From contig NZ_WOAC01000015.1 in NCBI RefSeq assembly GCF_009749525.1, positions 62,001 to 126,000 on the forward strand: a DNA stretch of 64,000 bases, written 5' to 3'. The position numbers were made by a program, and so were the translations under genes. Below are positions 21,640-29,657 of the stretch, in pieces. Every line of letters begins with the position of its first letter. Position 1 is the stretch's first letter. This stretch comes from Mesorhizobium xinjiangense (GTDB taxonomy: Bacteria > Pseudomonadota > Alphaproteobacteria > Rhizobiales > Rhizobiaceae). The notes under the pieces are model-generated. The model was given only the letters and a program-made list of their open reading frames with translations, was not told the DNA's origin and made no database searches.

Positions 21640-22920
21640 TCAGGCCGGCTGCAACTCGACGCTGCGCCGTTCCAGCTTGCGGATGGCGAGGTGCATCCAG
21701 GTGATGGAGGCGGCAACGATGACGAACAGCGCCATGAAGCAGCTCGTCCATAGGCCGGTGACGTCGTTCAAGTAACCGAAGAGCAGCGGCAGGATGAAAC
21801 CGCCGAGGCCGCCGATCATGCCGACCATGCCGCCCACCGCACCGACATTGTCCGGGTAGTAGACGGGGATGTGCTTGTAGACCGCCGCCTTGCCGAGGCT
21901 CATGAAGAAGCCGAGCACGAAGATGACGACGACGAAGGCCCAGGGGCCGACTGCAAAGTGGAAGGTCTTGGGGCCGTCGATCCCCTGCACCACATAGTCG
22001 GCGGCCGGGATCGACAGGATCAGCGTGCAGACGGCCGAGACGGCAAAGGTCCAGTACATCACCGTGCGCGCGCCGGCCTTGTCCGACAGCGCGCCGCCAT
22101 AGGCCCGGAAGATCGAGGCGGGGATGGAGTAGATCGCGCCGATCATTCCGGCGGTCTTGATGTCGAAGCCGTAGACGCCGATGAGGTAGCGCGGCAGCCA
22201 CAGGGCAAGCGCGACGAAGGCGCCGAAGACGAAGAAGTAGTAGAGCGAGAAGCGCCAGACCTGGAGGTTCCTCAGCGGCTCGAATTCCGAGGCGAGGCTG
22301 CGGCGTTGCCTCTGGCCGGCGCGCTGCGCGCGGGTCACCGGGTCGTCACCAGTGGTGAACCAGAAGACCACCGCCATGATGGCAAGGATGCCGGCCCAGA
22401 GCTGCGCGACCGCCTCCCAGCCCAGGGCAACGAGCACGAAGGGGGCGAGAAACTTCGTCACCGCCGCGCCGACATTGCCGACGCCAAAAATGCCGAGCGC
22501 CGTGCCCTGCTTTTCGGCAGGAAAAAGGCGCGAGACATAGGCGACGCCCACTGCAAACGAACCGCCGGCCACGCCCACGCCGAGCGCTGCGAGGAGCATC
22601 ATTTCATAGGTATGGGCATAGGAGAGCAGGAAGGCGCAGACGGCGGCCGCGAGCATGGTGGCGGTGTAGACCAGACGGCCGCCATAGCGGTCCGTCCAGA
22701 TGCCGAGCATCATGCGCACGAGCGATCCCGTCAGGATCGGCGTGCCGACGAGCAGGCCGAACTGGGTCTCGCTCAAACCCAGCTCATCCTTGATGCGCAC
22801 GCCGATGATGGAAAAGATGGTCCACACGGCGAAGCAGACCGTGAAGGCGATGGTGGACATGGTGAGCGCGCGCGCCGGCGTGGTTTCCGGCGTCGGGGCG
22901 GCTGACTGTGATGCTGTCAT
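21640..22920 (-). CDS. narK: Nitrate/nitrite transporter, MFS NarK family
   Basis: A 426-residue inner-membrane permease with twelve predicted hydrophobic segments. The NarK/NasA-type signatures are present: TDRYGGR in the first cytoplasmic loop, glycine-rich helices (GVGVAGGSFAVGVAYVSRLFP and GNVGAAVTKFLAP in the first half, GAVGGMVGMIGGLGGFILPLLFG in the second) and a conserved Arg in the segment SLVRMMLG. It takes up nitrate, and possibly exports nitrite, for the reductases encoded downstream. The start is the ATG at 22920 with GGAACAG before it. It is the first gene of the operon, behind the sigma54 promoter and the antitermination leader. Confidence 0.93.
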   Translation of the reverse strand: MTASQSAAPTPETTPARALTMSTIAFTVCFAVWTIFSIIGVRIKDELGLSETQFGLLVGTPILTGSLVRMMLGIWTDRYGGRLVYTATMLAAAVCAFLLSYAHTYEMMLLAALGVGVAGGSFAVGVAYVSRLFPAEKQGTALGIFGVGNVGAAVTKFLAPFVLVALGWEAVAQLWAGILAIMAVVFWFTTGDDPVTRAQRAGQRQRRSLASEFEPLRNLQVWRFSLYYFFVFGAFVALALWLPRYLIGVYGFDIKTAGMIGAIYSIPASIFRAYGGALSDKAGARTVMYWTFAVSAVCTLILSIPAADYVVQGIDGPKTFHFAVGPWAFVVVIFVLGFFMSLGKAAVYKHIPVYYPDNVGAVGGMVGMIGGLGGFILPLLFGYLNDVTGLWTSCFMALFVIVAASITWMHLAIRKLERRSVELQPA

Positions 22921-22983
22921 CGGCTGTTCCAATCCAACTGCTTGAGCCTCGCGGCGAGGCGTGGTTCGTCGATAGAGAGGCCC

Positions 22984-23084
22984 AAAAGAAAAGGCTGCCC
23001 GACCTGTCCAACACGCGCCCCCGCCATGCGGATGCGTGCAGACCTGTCCGGCAGCCTTGCCTGGAGCGCCCTTCGCTGGACGCT
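22984..23084 (-). promoter_or_regulatory. nas operon leader: NasT (ANTAR) hairpins overlapping an intrinsic terminator
   Basis: Read on the minus strand, hairpin 1 (23084-23065) has a 7-bp stem AGCGTCC/GGGCGCT around the hexaloop AGCGAA. Hairpin 2 (23065-23047) has a stem with one bulged A around the hexaloop AAGGCT. Both loops have A at position 1 and G at position 4, as in known ANTAR target RNAs. The loop and 3' arm of hairpin 2 (AAGGCTGCC, 23058-23050) are also the 5' arm of a terminator. Its 3' arm is at 22999-22991, followed by TTCTTTT (22990-22984). The two folds exclude each other, so NasT binding to the hexaloop pair should prevent termination before narK. Confidence 0.75.
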
Positions 23085-23122
23085 TCTATTGGTGGTATCC
23101 CCTCTGGACCCGCATATTGCTA

Positions 23123-23138
23123 TGCATCATCCGTGCCA
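23123..23138 (-). promoter_or_regulatory. Sigma54 (-24/-12) promoter of the nitrate assimilation operon
   Basis: The minus strand reads TGGCACGGATGATGCA. This matches the sigma54 consensus TGGCACR-N4-TTGCW at all but one position, with the invariant GG and GC correctly spaced. The start point would fall near 23112, about 28 bases before leader hairpin 1 and 190 before narK. It implies activation by an enhancer-binding protein such as NtrC under nitrogen limitation. Confidence 0.75.
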
Positions 23139-23470
23139 GTTTTGAGTGGAGCAAAAATATCTTTGTTTTACAGCATGTTGCTTGAATCGTGCGAATCTGC
23201 GATTTCGCAGCCGCAGCACAATTCTGATCAATTGGGCATCGCCATGCGCGCACAATATGCACGGTTTTCGACTGCCTAAATTTTGACCTGCACATAATGA
23301 ATTCAACACGCGGGCATCATTCCACCTGAACGCCAGCAAGGTCGGAATCTCGTGATCGCTTGCCTGTTGCGAAGCTCAGGCATGGATCCTCGGGTCAAGC
23401 CTGAGAGATCGTGGCGTGGCACAGCGCCTCCAGAATGCCCCGCGTGCTCAGCCTCTATTTGTATCCTGCC
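23139..23470. promoter_or_regulatory. Upstream region of the nas promoter
   Basis: This 332-base stretch lies between the -24 element and the end of nasS. It has no credible gene. It is AT-richer than its surroundings and contains a perfect 14-bp palindrome CTGCGATTTCGCAG (23197-23210) and several GCAC/GTGC words (near 23216, 23253 and 23262) of the kind found in NtrC sites. It is a likely enhancer region; no exact NtrC consensus is complete. Confidence 0.4.
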
Positions 23471-24703
23471 CTATTCGGGATCCGGGCGCTGGCCGACAAT
23501 ATAGATGTCGAGCTCGTCGGGATCGAAGATGGTGCCGTCGAAAAAGCCGTCCGGGCCGAGTTCCAGGCTGGCGCCTGCCGACCCGACAGCGGTGGGCCTG
23601 GCAAGAGCGCCCTCCACCTTGGCATTGGCGCCGGGCAGCGCCGCGCCGAGCGGTTTGAGCGCCGCTCTGTAGATGTCGGGCCGATAGGTGTCGCGCACCA
23701 CGGCCTCGTTGTCGCGCGTCGCGCACACCTGACCCCAGCGTACCATCTGCGTGTAATACCACAGGGCATGGCTCTTCCAGGGAAAGGTCGCGGCCTTGGC
23801 ATGCGGTATGAAGAAGTCCTCGACGAGGCGTTCTTCGCCGCCGCCGATCCGAATGCGCCCGCTGAGCGCCGGCAGCATCCATTCGCGCGGCCTTGCCAGA
23901 TAGGCCGGCGCGGCGAGCATGTCGGCGAGATCGTCGCGATTGGACGCGTCGGCGCACCACAGGGCCGAGCGAAAAAGGGCGCGCAGCAGCGCGGAAAGCG
24001 TGTCGGGGTTGGCCTCGGCCCAGGCGGCCGAAACGCCGAGCACCTTTTCCGGGCTCGATTTCCAGATCGCCGCCTTGACGGTGACGATCCGCCCGGTGCC
24101 GGCCAGCACGGAGGCCATGTTCCACGGCTCGCCGACGCAATAGCCGTCGATGCGGCCGGCCGCCAGCGCGTCGGGCATGAGCGGCGGCGGAACGATGACG
24201 ATCTCGACGTCGCAGTCCGGCATGATGCCGCAGGCGGCAAGCCAGTATCGCAGCTCGTAATTGTGCCCCGAATGCGGATGGACCACGGCAAAGCGCAGCG
24301 GATCGCCACCCTCGGCGGCGCGCCGCGATATGACGGCGTCGAGCGCTCGCCCCGTCATCGTCGGATCGAGATCGGGCCGGGCGCCGAATTCCGCCATTTC
24401 GTCCCACAGATCAATGGCGACGGTGACGGCGTTGCCGCCCAGCCCGAGCGCCATCGGCACGAGCGTGTCGGAGGTGACCGGCGTCAATCCGAGATTGCAC
24501 GCGATCGGCATCGGCGCCAGCATGTGGGCGACGTCGAAATGGCCGACCGCCAGCCGGTCGCGGATATTGGCCCAGGAGGTCTCGCGCACCAGGGTCAGGT
24601 CGATCCCTTCCCTGGCCGCGAAGCCGACCTCCCGGGCGGCGACCAGAAGCGCGCTGTCGAGCAGCGGAATGAAGCCGGCGGTGACGTGGTGTTGGGCGCT
24701 CAT
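23471..24703 (-). CDS. nasS: Nitrate/nitrite sensor protein NasS (NrtA-like, cytoplasmic)
   Basis: The 410 residues belong to the NrtA/CmpA family of nitrate-binding proteins (FIPLLDSALLVAAREVGFAAREGIDLTLVRE, VGHFDVAHMLAPMPIA, GRIDGYCVGEPWN, WYYTQMVRWGQ). It lacks a signal peptide or lipobox, unlike transporter-bound NrtA. A signal-less relative cotranscribed with an ANTAR protein is the defining pattern of NasS. Without nitrate, NasS holds NasT; with nitrate bound, it releases it. The start overlaps the nasT stop as ATGA, so the two are translationally coupled and probably made in equal amounts. Confidence 0.9.
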   Translation of the reverse strand: MSAQHHVTAGFIPLLDSALLVAAREVGFAAREGIDLTLVRETSWANIRDRLAVGHFDVAHMLAPMPIACNLGLTPVTSDTLVPMALGLGGNAVTVAIDLWDEMAEFGARPDLDPTMTGRALDAVISRRAAEGGDPLRFAVVHPHSGHNYELRYWLAACGIMPDCDVEIVIVPPPLMPDALAAGRIDGYCVGEPWNMASVLAGTGRIVTVKAAIWKSSPEKVLGVSAAWAEANPDTLSALLRALFRSALWCADASNRDDLADMLAAPAYLARPREWMLPALSGRIRIGGGEERLVEDFFIPHAKAATFPWKSHALWYYTQMVRWGQVCATRDNEAVVRDTYRPDIYRAALKPLGAALPGANAKVEGALARPTAVGSAGASLELGPDGFFDGTIFDPDELDIYIVGQRPDPE

Positions 24704-25308
24704 TCGTCGTTCTCCCCCGGCGGCGACAGGAGGCCCGCGGCGGTGACCAGGCTCTGCGCGATCTCGGCGATCTTGCGGTTCTGGTTCATCGCCGTCTTGC
24801 GCAAAAGCGCATAGGCAGCGTCCTCAGACAGCCCCTTCGATTGCATCAGGATTCCCTTGGCGCGCTCGATCAGCTTGCGGTTTTCCAGTTCGCCGCGCAC
24901 CTCGTCGAGTTCTCGCGCCAGGCGCGAGAAGGCATTGAAGCGGCTGATCGCCATATCGAGGATCGGCTTGACCCGCTCGCGCTTCAGCCCGTCGACCACA
25001 TAGGCCGACACGCCGGCATCGACCGCCGCCTCGATCGACGCCTGGTCGGAGCGGTCGACGAACATGGCGATCGGCCGCTTCACCGCGCGCGAAAGCTGGA
25101 ACATGTTTTCCAGCATGTCGCGGTTGGGGTTTTCCAGGTCGATGACGATGACGTCGGGATTGATCTCGGCGATCCGCCGCGCAATGCCCGACACGTCGTG
25201 CACCAGGGTCACATCGTCATGGCCGGCCTCGCGCAGCCCCTCTTCGATGATCGAGGCGCGAATGCGGTTTTCGTCGATGACCAGAATGGCGAGGGAGGTC
25301 GTAGCCAT
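24700..25308 (-). CDS. nasT: ANTAR-domain response regulator and transcription antiterminator NasT
   Basis: The 202 residues comprise a receiver-like domain (LAILVIDENRIRASIIEEGLREAGHDDV, ...PDVIVIDLENPNRDMLENMFQLS) and a C-terminal ANTAR three-helix domain after a coiled-coil linker (ELENRKLIERAKGILMQSKGLSEDAAYALLRKTAMNQNRKIAEIAQSLV). ANTAR domains bind paired hexaloop RNA hairpins. The leader of the adjacent nas operon has exactly such a pair. The start is the ATG at 25308 (MATTSLAILV); the longer open frame upstream looks non-coding. It forms an operon with nasS through an ATGA overlap and is divergent from the cyclase gene, with a 170-base gap. Confidence 0.92.
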   Translation of the reverse strand: MATTSLAILVIDENRIRASIIEEGLREAGHDDVTLVHDVSGIARRIAEINPDVIVIDLENPNRDMLENMFQLSRAVKRPIAMFVDRSDQASIEAAVDAGVSAYVVDGLKRERVKPILDMAISRFNAFSRLARELDEVRGELENRKLIERAKGILMQSKGLSEDAAYALLRKTAMNQNRKIAEIAQSLVTAAGLLSPPGENDE

Positions 25309-25478
25309 GCCGACATATTGCCCGGCTCTGCCGATTGTGCAATGCGGCAATAACATCCCGACGACGGGATCGTGCCGATCTGCCGCCCTTCGGCGGACCT
25401 GCCGTCCTGGCCAGCATGGACTTGGCCGTCGTGCACCGGTAGAATCCACGGCACCCTTTTTACAGGCCCGCACGACGC

Positions 25479-27239
25479 ATGACATCTCAACGCATCCAAC
25501 GCCGGCTCGCCGCCATCCTGGCGGCGGATGTCGTCGGCTACAGCCGCCTCATGGCGCAGGACGAGGCAAGCACCCACGCGGCGATGATGGGACGCTGGCG
25601 CGACGTGCTCGAGCCGGTCTTCGGGCGCCATGAAGGTCGCGTCTTCAAGCGCACCGGCGACGGCGCCTTCGTCGAGTTCGCCAGCGCCGTCAACGCCGTC
25701 GAATGCGCCATCGCGTTGCAGGACGCCATGCGCCAGGCCAATGGAGACACGCCGCCGGAGCGTGCCATCACGCTGCGCATCGGGGTCAATCTCGGCGACG
25801 TGATGGTCGATCAGGACGATCTCTACGGCGACGGCGTCAATGTCGCCGCCCGTATCGAAGGACTGGCCGAGCCCGGCGGGATCGCGATCTCGGACGCCGT
25901 GCATGAATATGTGACAGGCCGCATCGCGGTCGGCTTCCGCGACGGCGGGCGCCACACAGTGAAGAATATCGACCGGCCGGTCCATATCTGGACCTGGTCG
26001 CCGAACGGCCAGGCGGAAGGCGATGACGCTACCAGCAGCAATGCGGCGGCGGTGTCGGAAAAGCCCTCGATCGCCGTCCTGCCCTTCGACAACATGTCCC
26101 GCGATCCCGAGCAGGGCTATTTCGCCGACGGCATCACCGAAGACATCATCACCGACCTCTCGAAGGTCTCGGGCCTGTTCGTCATCGCGCGCAACTCCTC
26201 CTTCGCATACAAGGGCACGACACCCGACATCCGCAAGGTGAGCCGCGACCTCGGCGTGCGCTACGTGCTCGAAGGCAGCGTGCGCCGGGCCGCCAACCGG
26301 GTGCGCATCAATGCCCAGATGATCGACGGCACGACCGGGGGCCATGTCTGGGCGGAACGCTACGACCGCGACCTGGAGGACATCTTCGCCGTCCAGGACG
26401 AGGTGACGCGGACCATCGTCGACACGCTCAAGGTCAAGCTGACGGCGGGCGAAAAAGAGCGCCGCGCGAGCCGCGGCAAGGTGGATCCGGAGGCCTACGA
26501 CCTGCTGGTGCGCTCGCGGCAGACGCTCCTGCAGCTCAATCCGGCCGCGGCCAGGGACGCGCGCGCCATGCTCGAGCGCGCAATCGAGATCGACCCGGCG
26601 CTGGCCCCCGCCTATGCCCGCCTCGCCATCATCGCCTTCGCCGATTATGTCAACCAGTGGAACGATGCCACCGAGGACAATCTCGATCAGGCGCTGGAAC
26701 TGGCAGAAAAGGCGATCGAGACGAGCCCGGCGGAGCCGGAGGGCCACAGCGCCCTTTCGCTCGCCCTTTCCTGGCGGCGCCGGTGGGACAAGGCCGAGCA
26801 GGCGGCCGAGCGGGCGGTCGTGCTCGATCCGAATTCCGCCGACGCGCATACCGGCCTCGGCAACATGCTCGAATTCCAGGGGCGCTTCGAGGAGGCCATC
26901 CCGCATTACCAGAAGGCGCAGCTGCTCGACCCGCAATTCGATCTGGCGCTGCATTTCCTCGGCCGGGCGCTCCTGTCGCTCGGACATTACAAGGAGGCGG
27001 AAGCCGCCTTCAAACGCAGGCTGACGCTGTCGCCGCATTCCGACATGTCGCGCTTCTACCTCGCCTGCCTCTGCGGGCTGACCGGACGCACCGAGGAAGC
27101 GAAGCGCTATTGGCAGGAGACGCTTCAGGTCAATCCGGATTTCTCGGTGAAGCGGATGAAGGCCATTTTGCCCTACCGCGATCCCGACCAGTTCGACCGG
27201 GTGGCCGACGGACTGCGCAAGGCCGGCATCGCCGTTTGA
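25479..27239 (+). CDS. Class III adenylate/guanylate cyclase with TolB-like and TPR domains
   Basis: Residues 1-175 are a class III nucleotidyl cyclase (ILAADVVGYSRLM and KRTGDGAFVEF with the two metal-binding Asp positions, LRIGVNLGDVM, YGDGVNVAARIE). Residues 190-325 form a TolB-like domain (KPSIAVLPFDNMSRDPEQGYFADGITEDII, VRYVLEGSVRR). Residues 340-575 contain several TPR units. This three-part architecture is abundant in Rhizobiales. The product would make cAMP in response to an unknown signal sensed through the TPR part. No transmembrane helix is seen, so it should be cytoplasmic. It has no functional link to nasT visible other than the divergent arrangement. Confidence 0.88.
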   Translation: MTSQRIQRRLAAILAADVVGYSRLMAQDEASTHAAMMGRWRDVLEPVFGRHEGRVFKRTGDGAFVEFASAVNAVECAIALQDAMRQANGDTPPERAITLRIGVNLGDVMVDQDDLYGDGVNVAARIEGLAEPGGIAISDAVHEYVTGRIAVGFRDGGRHTVKNIDRPVHIWTWSPNGQAEGDDATSSNAAAVSEKPSIAVLPFDNMSRDPEQGYFADGITEDIITDLSKVSGLFVIARNSSFAYKGTTPDIRKVSRDLGVRYVLEGSVRRAANRVRINAQMIDGTTGGHVWAERYDRDLEDIFAVQDEVTRTIVDTLKVKLTAGEKERRASRGKVDPEAYDLLVRSRQTLLQLNPAAARDARAMLERAIEIDPALAPAYARLAIIAFADYVNQWNDATEDNLDQALELAEKAIETSPAEPEGHSALSLALSWRRRWDKAEQAAERAVVLDPNSADAHTGLGNMLEFQGRFEEAIPHYQKAQLLDPQFDLALHFLGRALLSLGHYKEAEAAFKRRLTLSPHSDMSRFYLACLCGLTGRTEEAKRYWQETLQVNPDFSVKRMKAILPYRDPDQFDRVADGLRKAGIAV

Positions 27240-27338
27240 AGGCCGACGGCTCGCGGGAGCGAGCCGGCCGAAACTTCCATCATCGTCATCCTGGCCCATC
27301 CTGCCTGTTGACTCCCGACGCGGTTTGAGTCCGTAATA

Positions 27339-27353
27339 GAACAAAACACGAAC
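27339..27353 (+). promoter_or_regulatory. LexA (SOS) box upstream of imuA
   Basis: GAAC-AAAACAC-GAAC is the reverse-complement form of the alphaproteobacterial LexA operator GTTC-N7-GTTC, 15 bases before the imuA start. It indicates DNA-damage induction of the imuA-imuB-dnaE2 cassette. Confidence 0.85.
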
Positions 27354-27367
27354 ACATGACTTGAACC

Positions 27368-28156
27368 ATGCACGAAATATTGTCTCGCCTGCGTGCGAGC
27401 CTTGCCGCCCTCGAAAAGGCCGCTCCACACGCGGGCAACGGCCTGTTCGGGCTCGGCCTGCCGGCGGTGGACGCTCATCTCGGCGGCGGGCTTGCCCGCG
27501 GCGGCCTGCACGAAATCCTGGCCCCGGCAACCGCCGATGCCGGCTCCGCCGCCGGCTTTGCCGCCGCCCTTGCCCTGCGCGCCACGGAGCCCGGCCGCAG
27601 CATCGTCTGGGTGCGGCAGGGCTATGGCGAGGCGGAGGCCGGCTCGCTCCATGCCCCAGGACTGGCCGGGCTCGGGCTCGACCCGGATACGCTCATCCTG
27701 GTGCGGGTGCGCGACGCCGTGAGCGCCCTGCGCGCCGGGGCGGAGGCCGTGCGCTGCTCCGCCCTCGGCGCCGTCGTCATCGAGCCATGGGGCGAAGCAA
27801 AGGCGCTCGATTTCACCGCCTCGCGCCGGCTGGCGCTCGCCGCCGGGCGCTCGGGCGTCACCTGCCTTCTCCTGCGCATGGCGACGGCCGCATCATCGGC
27901 CAGTGCGGCGGCGACACGCTGGCAGGTGGTGGCCGGCGCCTCCCCGCCGCTTGCTGCCGGCGCCCCCGGCCATCCGACCTTCGATGTCACATTGTTGCGC
28001 CAGCGCGCCGGCACCGCCGGACAAAGCTGGCGCCTGGAGTGGAACCATGACCGCCGCACCTTCCGCGACGCCGCGCCGCTATCTCGCCCTGTGGTTCCCG
28101 TTCCTGCCGGCCGACCAGCTGGCGCGGATGTCGTCGCGCTCGCACGCACGGGATGA
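27368..28156 (+). CDS. imuA: ImuA, SOS mutagenesis factor (RecA/SulA-like)
   Basis: The 262-residue protein has the ImuA pattern: FGLGLPAVDAHLGGGLARGGLHEIL near the start, AAGFAAALALRATEPGRSIVWVRQ, then GLDPDTLILVRVRDAVSALRAGAEAVRCSALGAVVIEPWGEAKALDFTASRRLALAAGRSG, and a C-terminus rich in Ala/Pro. ImuA is a RecA-related protein without a good Walker A. It works with ImuB and DnaE2 in translesion synthesis. The first gene of the LexA-controlled cassette; imuB begins 110 bases before its end in another frame. Confidence 0.9.
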   Translation: MHEILSRLRASLAALEKAAPHAGNGLFGLGLPAVDAHLGGGLARGGLHEILAPATADAGSAAGFAAALALRATEPGRSIVWVRQGYGEAEAGSLHAPGLAGLGLDPDTLILVRVRDAVSALRAGAEAVRCSALGAVVIEPWGEAKALDFTASRRLALAAGRSGVTCLLLRMATAASSASAAATRWQVVAGASPPLAAGAPGHPTFDVTLLRQRAGTAGQSWRLEWNHDRRTFRDAAPLSRPVVPVPAGRPAGADVVALARTG

Positions 28157-29657
28157 GGCGGCACCAGACCGCGGAAATTCAGCGCGGGATGCAGACGGAG
28201 AACCGGCTCCTGCCCTGGTCTTCGTCGAGAAGGTTAGAAACGCCCTGCGCCTTGCCGCCGTCGGCCGCGCCGCGCGCCGGCTGGGGCTTGTCCCCGGCCT
28301 GACGCTGGCCGATGCACGCGCGCGTATCCCCGGCCTTGTGGTCGCGGAGATGGACCGGGCGGCCGACGCGGCACTCGTGGAGCAGATCGCCGATTTCTGC
28401 GACCGCTACACGCCGCTCGTCGCCCTTGACCCGCCGGACGGGCTCATCCTCGACATCACCGGCTGCGCACATCTCTTCAAGGGCGAGGCGAATTTGCGCG
28501 ACGATCTCGTCGGCCGCTGCGCCAGGGCCGGCGTCGAGGCCCGCACGGCAATCGCCGGCACGCCGCAGACTGCCCGCGCGCTGGCCCGTTTCGGCGCCAC
28601 GGCGATCATCCCGCCCGGCGGCGAAGCGAAAGCCGTGCGCCCCCTGCCCACCGCCGCCCTCGGCATCGACCCCGATACCGCCATCGCGCTCGGCCGGGCG
28701 GGGCTCAAGACCATCGGCGATCTCGAACCGCGGCCCTGGCGGCCGCTGGCCGCCCGCTTCGGCGAGGACCTCGTGGCCGCACTCAGGCGCACGCTGGGCC
28801 GCGAAGATATCCGCATCACGCCGCGCCGGCCGCTTCCCGCCTGCTCGGCCGAGCGCGGTTTTGCCGAACCGCTCCTGGACGCCGAGGCCGCGCTCGGCGT
28901 TCTGGCAAGCCTTGGCGGGCAGGTCATGCAGGCGCTGGAGCGGCGCGGCGAAGGCGGGCGCAGCTTCGAGGCCTGCTTTTTCCGCACCGACGGCAAGCTG
29001 TTCCGCCTGGCGGTCGAGACCGGCCGGCCGATGCGCGACGCCAAAGCCCTCATGCGGCTCTTTACTGAACGGCTCGACGCGCTCGCCGATCCGCTCGATC
29101 CCGGCTTCGGCTTCGACCTGATCCGGCTTTCGGTGATGGCTGGCGAGCCCTTCGCCACGGCCCAGGCCGGGCTCGACGGGCGCGCGGTCGAGGAGGAGGA
29201 AGTGGCCGCGCTCGTCGACCGGTTGGGGGCGCGTTTCGGGGTACAGGCCGTACAGCGCTTCGAGCCCGCCGACACGCATATCCCCGAACGCGCCGTGCGC
29301 ACGGTCGCGGCCGCCGCCCGGACCGGGGCCAACCCCGCCTGGCCGGCGCCCGAAGCGGACATGCCGCCGGCCCGGCCCATCCATCTCTTCGACCCGCCGC
29401 AGCCGATCGAGACGCTGGCCGAGGTGCCCGAGGGCCCGCCGATCCGCTTTCGCTGGCGCCGCGTGTTGCGCGAGGTCGCGCGCGCCGAAGGGCCCGAGCG
29501 CATCGCGCCGGAATGGTGGCGCGGCAGCGGCGAACTGACGCGCGATTATTACCGCGTGGAGGACGTTTCGGGACACCGTTTCTGGGTCTATCGCGAAGGG
29601 CTTTACGAGCGCGAGGCCGAGACCCCGCGCTGGTTCCTGCACGGGATTTTCGCATGA
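28047..29657 (+). CDS. imuB: ImuB, Y-family polymerase-like accessory protein
   Basis: The 536-residue protein starts with RRYLALWFPFLPADQLAR, the ImuB opening in which the catalytic aspartate of active Y-family polymerases is missing. The second acidic site is also altered (DGLILDITGCAHLF), so it should be catalytically dead and act as a clamp-binding hub. Palm/fingers and little-finger regions follow, and the C-terminal 100 residues carry the ImuB tail (GPPIRFRWRRVLREVARAEGPERIAPEWW). The ATG at 28047 lies inside imuA. The stop overlaps the dnaE2 start as ATGA. The operon is complete. Confidence 0.92.
   Translation: MTAAPSATPRRYLALWFPFLPADQLARMSSRSHARDEAAPDRGNSARDADGEPAPALVFVEKVRNALRLAAVGRAARRLGLVPGLTLADARARIPGLVVAEMDRAADAALVEQIADFCDRYTPLVALDPPDGLILDITGCAHLFKGEANLRDDLVGRCARAGVEARTAIAGTPQTARALARFGATAIIPPGGEAKAVRPLPTAALGIDPDTAIALGRAGLKTIGDLEPRPWRPLAARFGEDLVAALRRTLGREDIRITPRRPLPACSAERGFAEPLLDAEAALGVLASLGGQVMQALERRGEGGRSFEACFFRTDGKLFRLAVETGRPMRDAKALMRLFTERLDALADPLDPGFGFDLIRLSVMAGEPFATAQAGLDGRAVEEEEVAALVDRLGARFGVQAVQRFEPADTHIPERAVRTVAAAARTGANPAWPAPEADMPPARPIHLFDPPQPIETLAEVPEGPPIRFRWRRVLREVARAEGPERIAPEWWRGSGELTRDYYRVEDVSGHRFWVYREGLYEREAETPRWFLHGIFA

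Noticed and set aside
21611-22201. N-terminal extension of the nirB frame
   Set aside because: It overlaps narK in another register and encodes Arg/His-rich sequence. The FAD-binding start MTEKLVVIGAGMASG at 21610 is the normal NirB N-terminus.
25209-27530. Long minus-strand open frame opposite the cyclase gene
   Set aside because: It mirrors the codon pattern of the cyclase gene and overlaps nasT. The protein has the low-complexity, His/Arg/Gly-rich composition of antisense frames.
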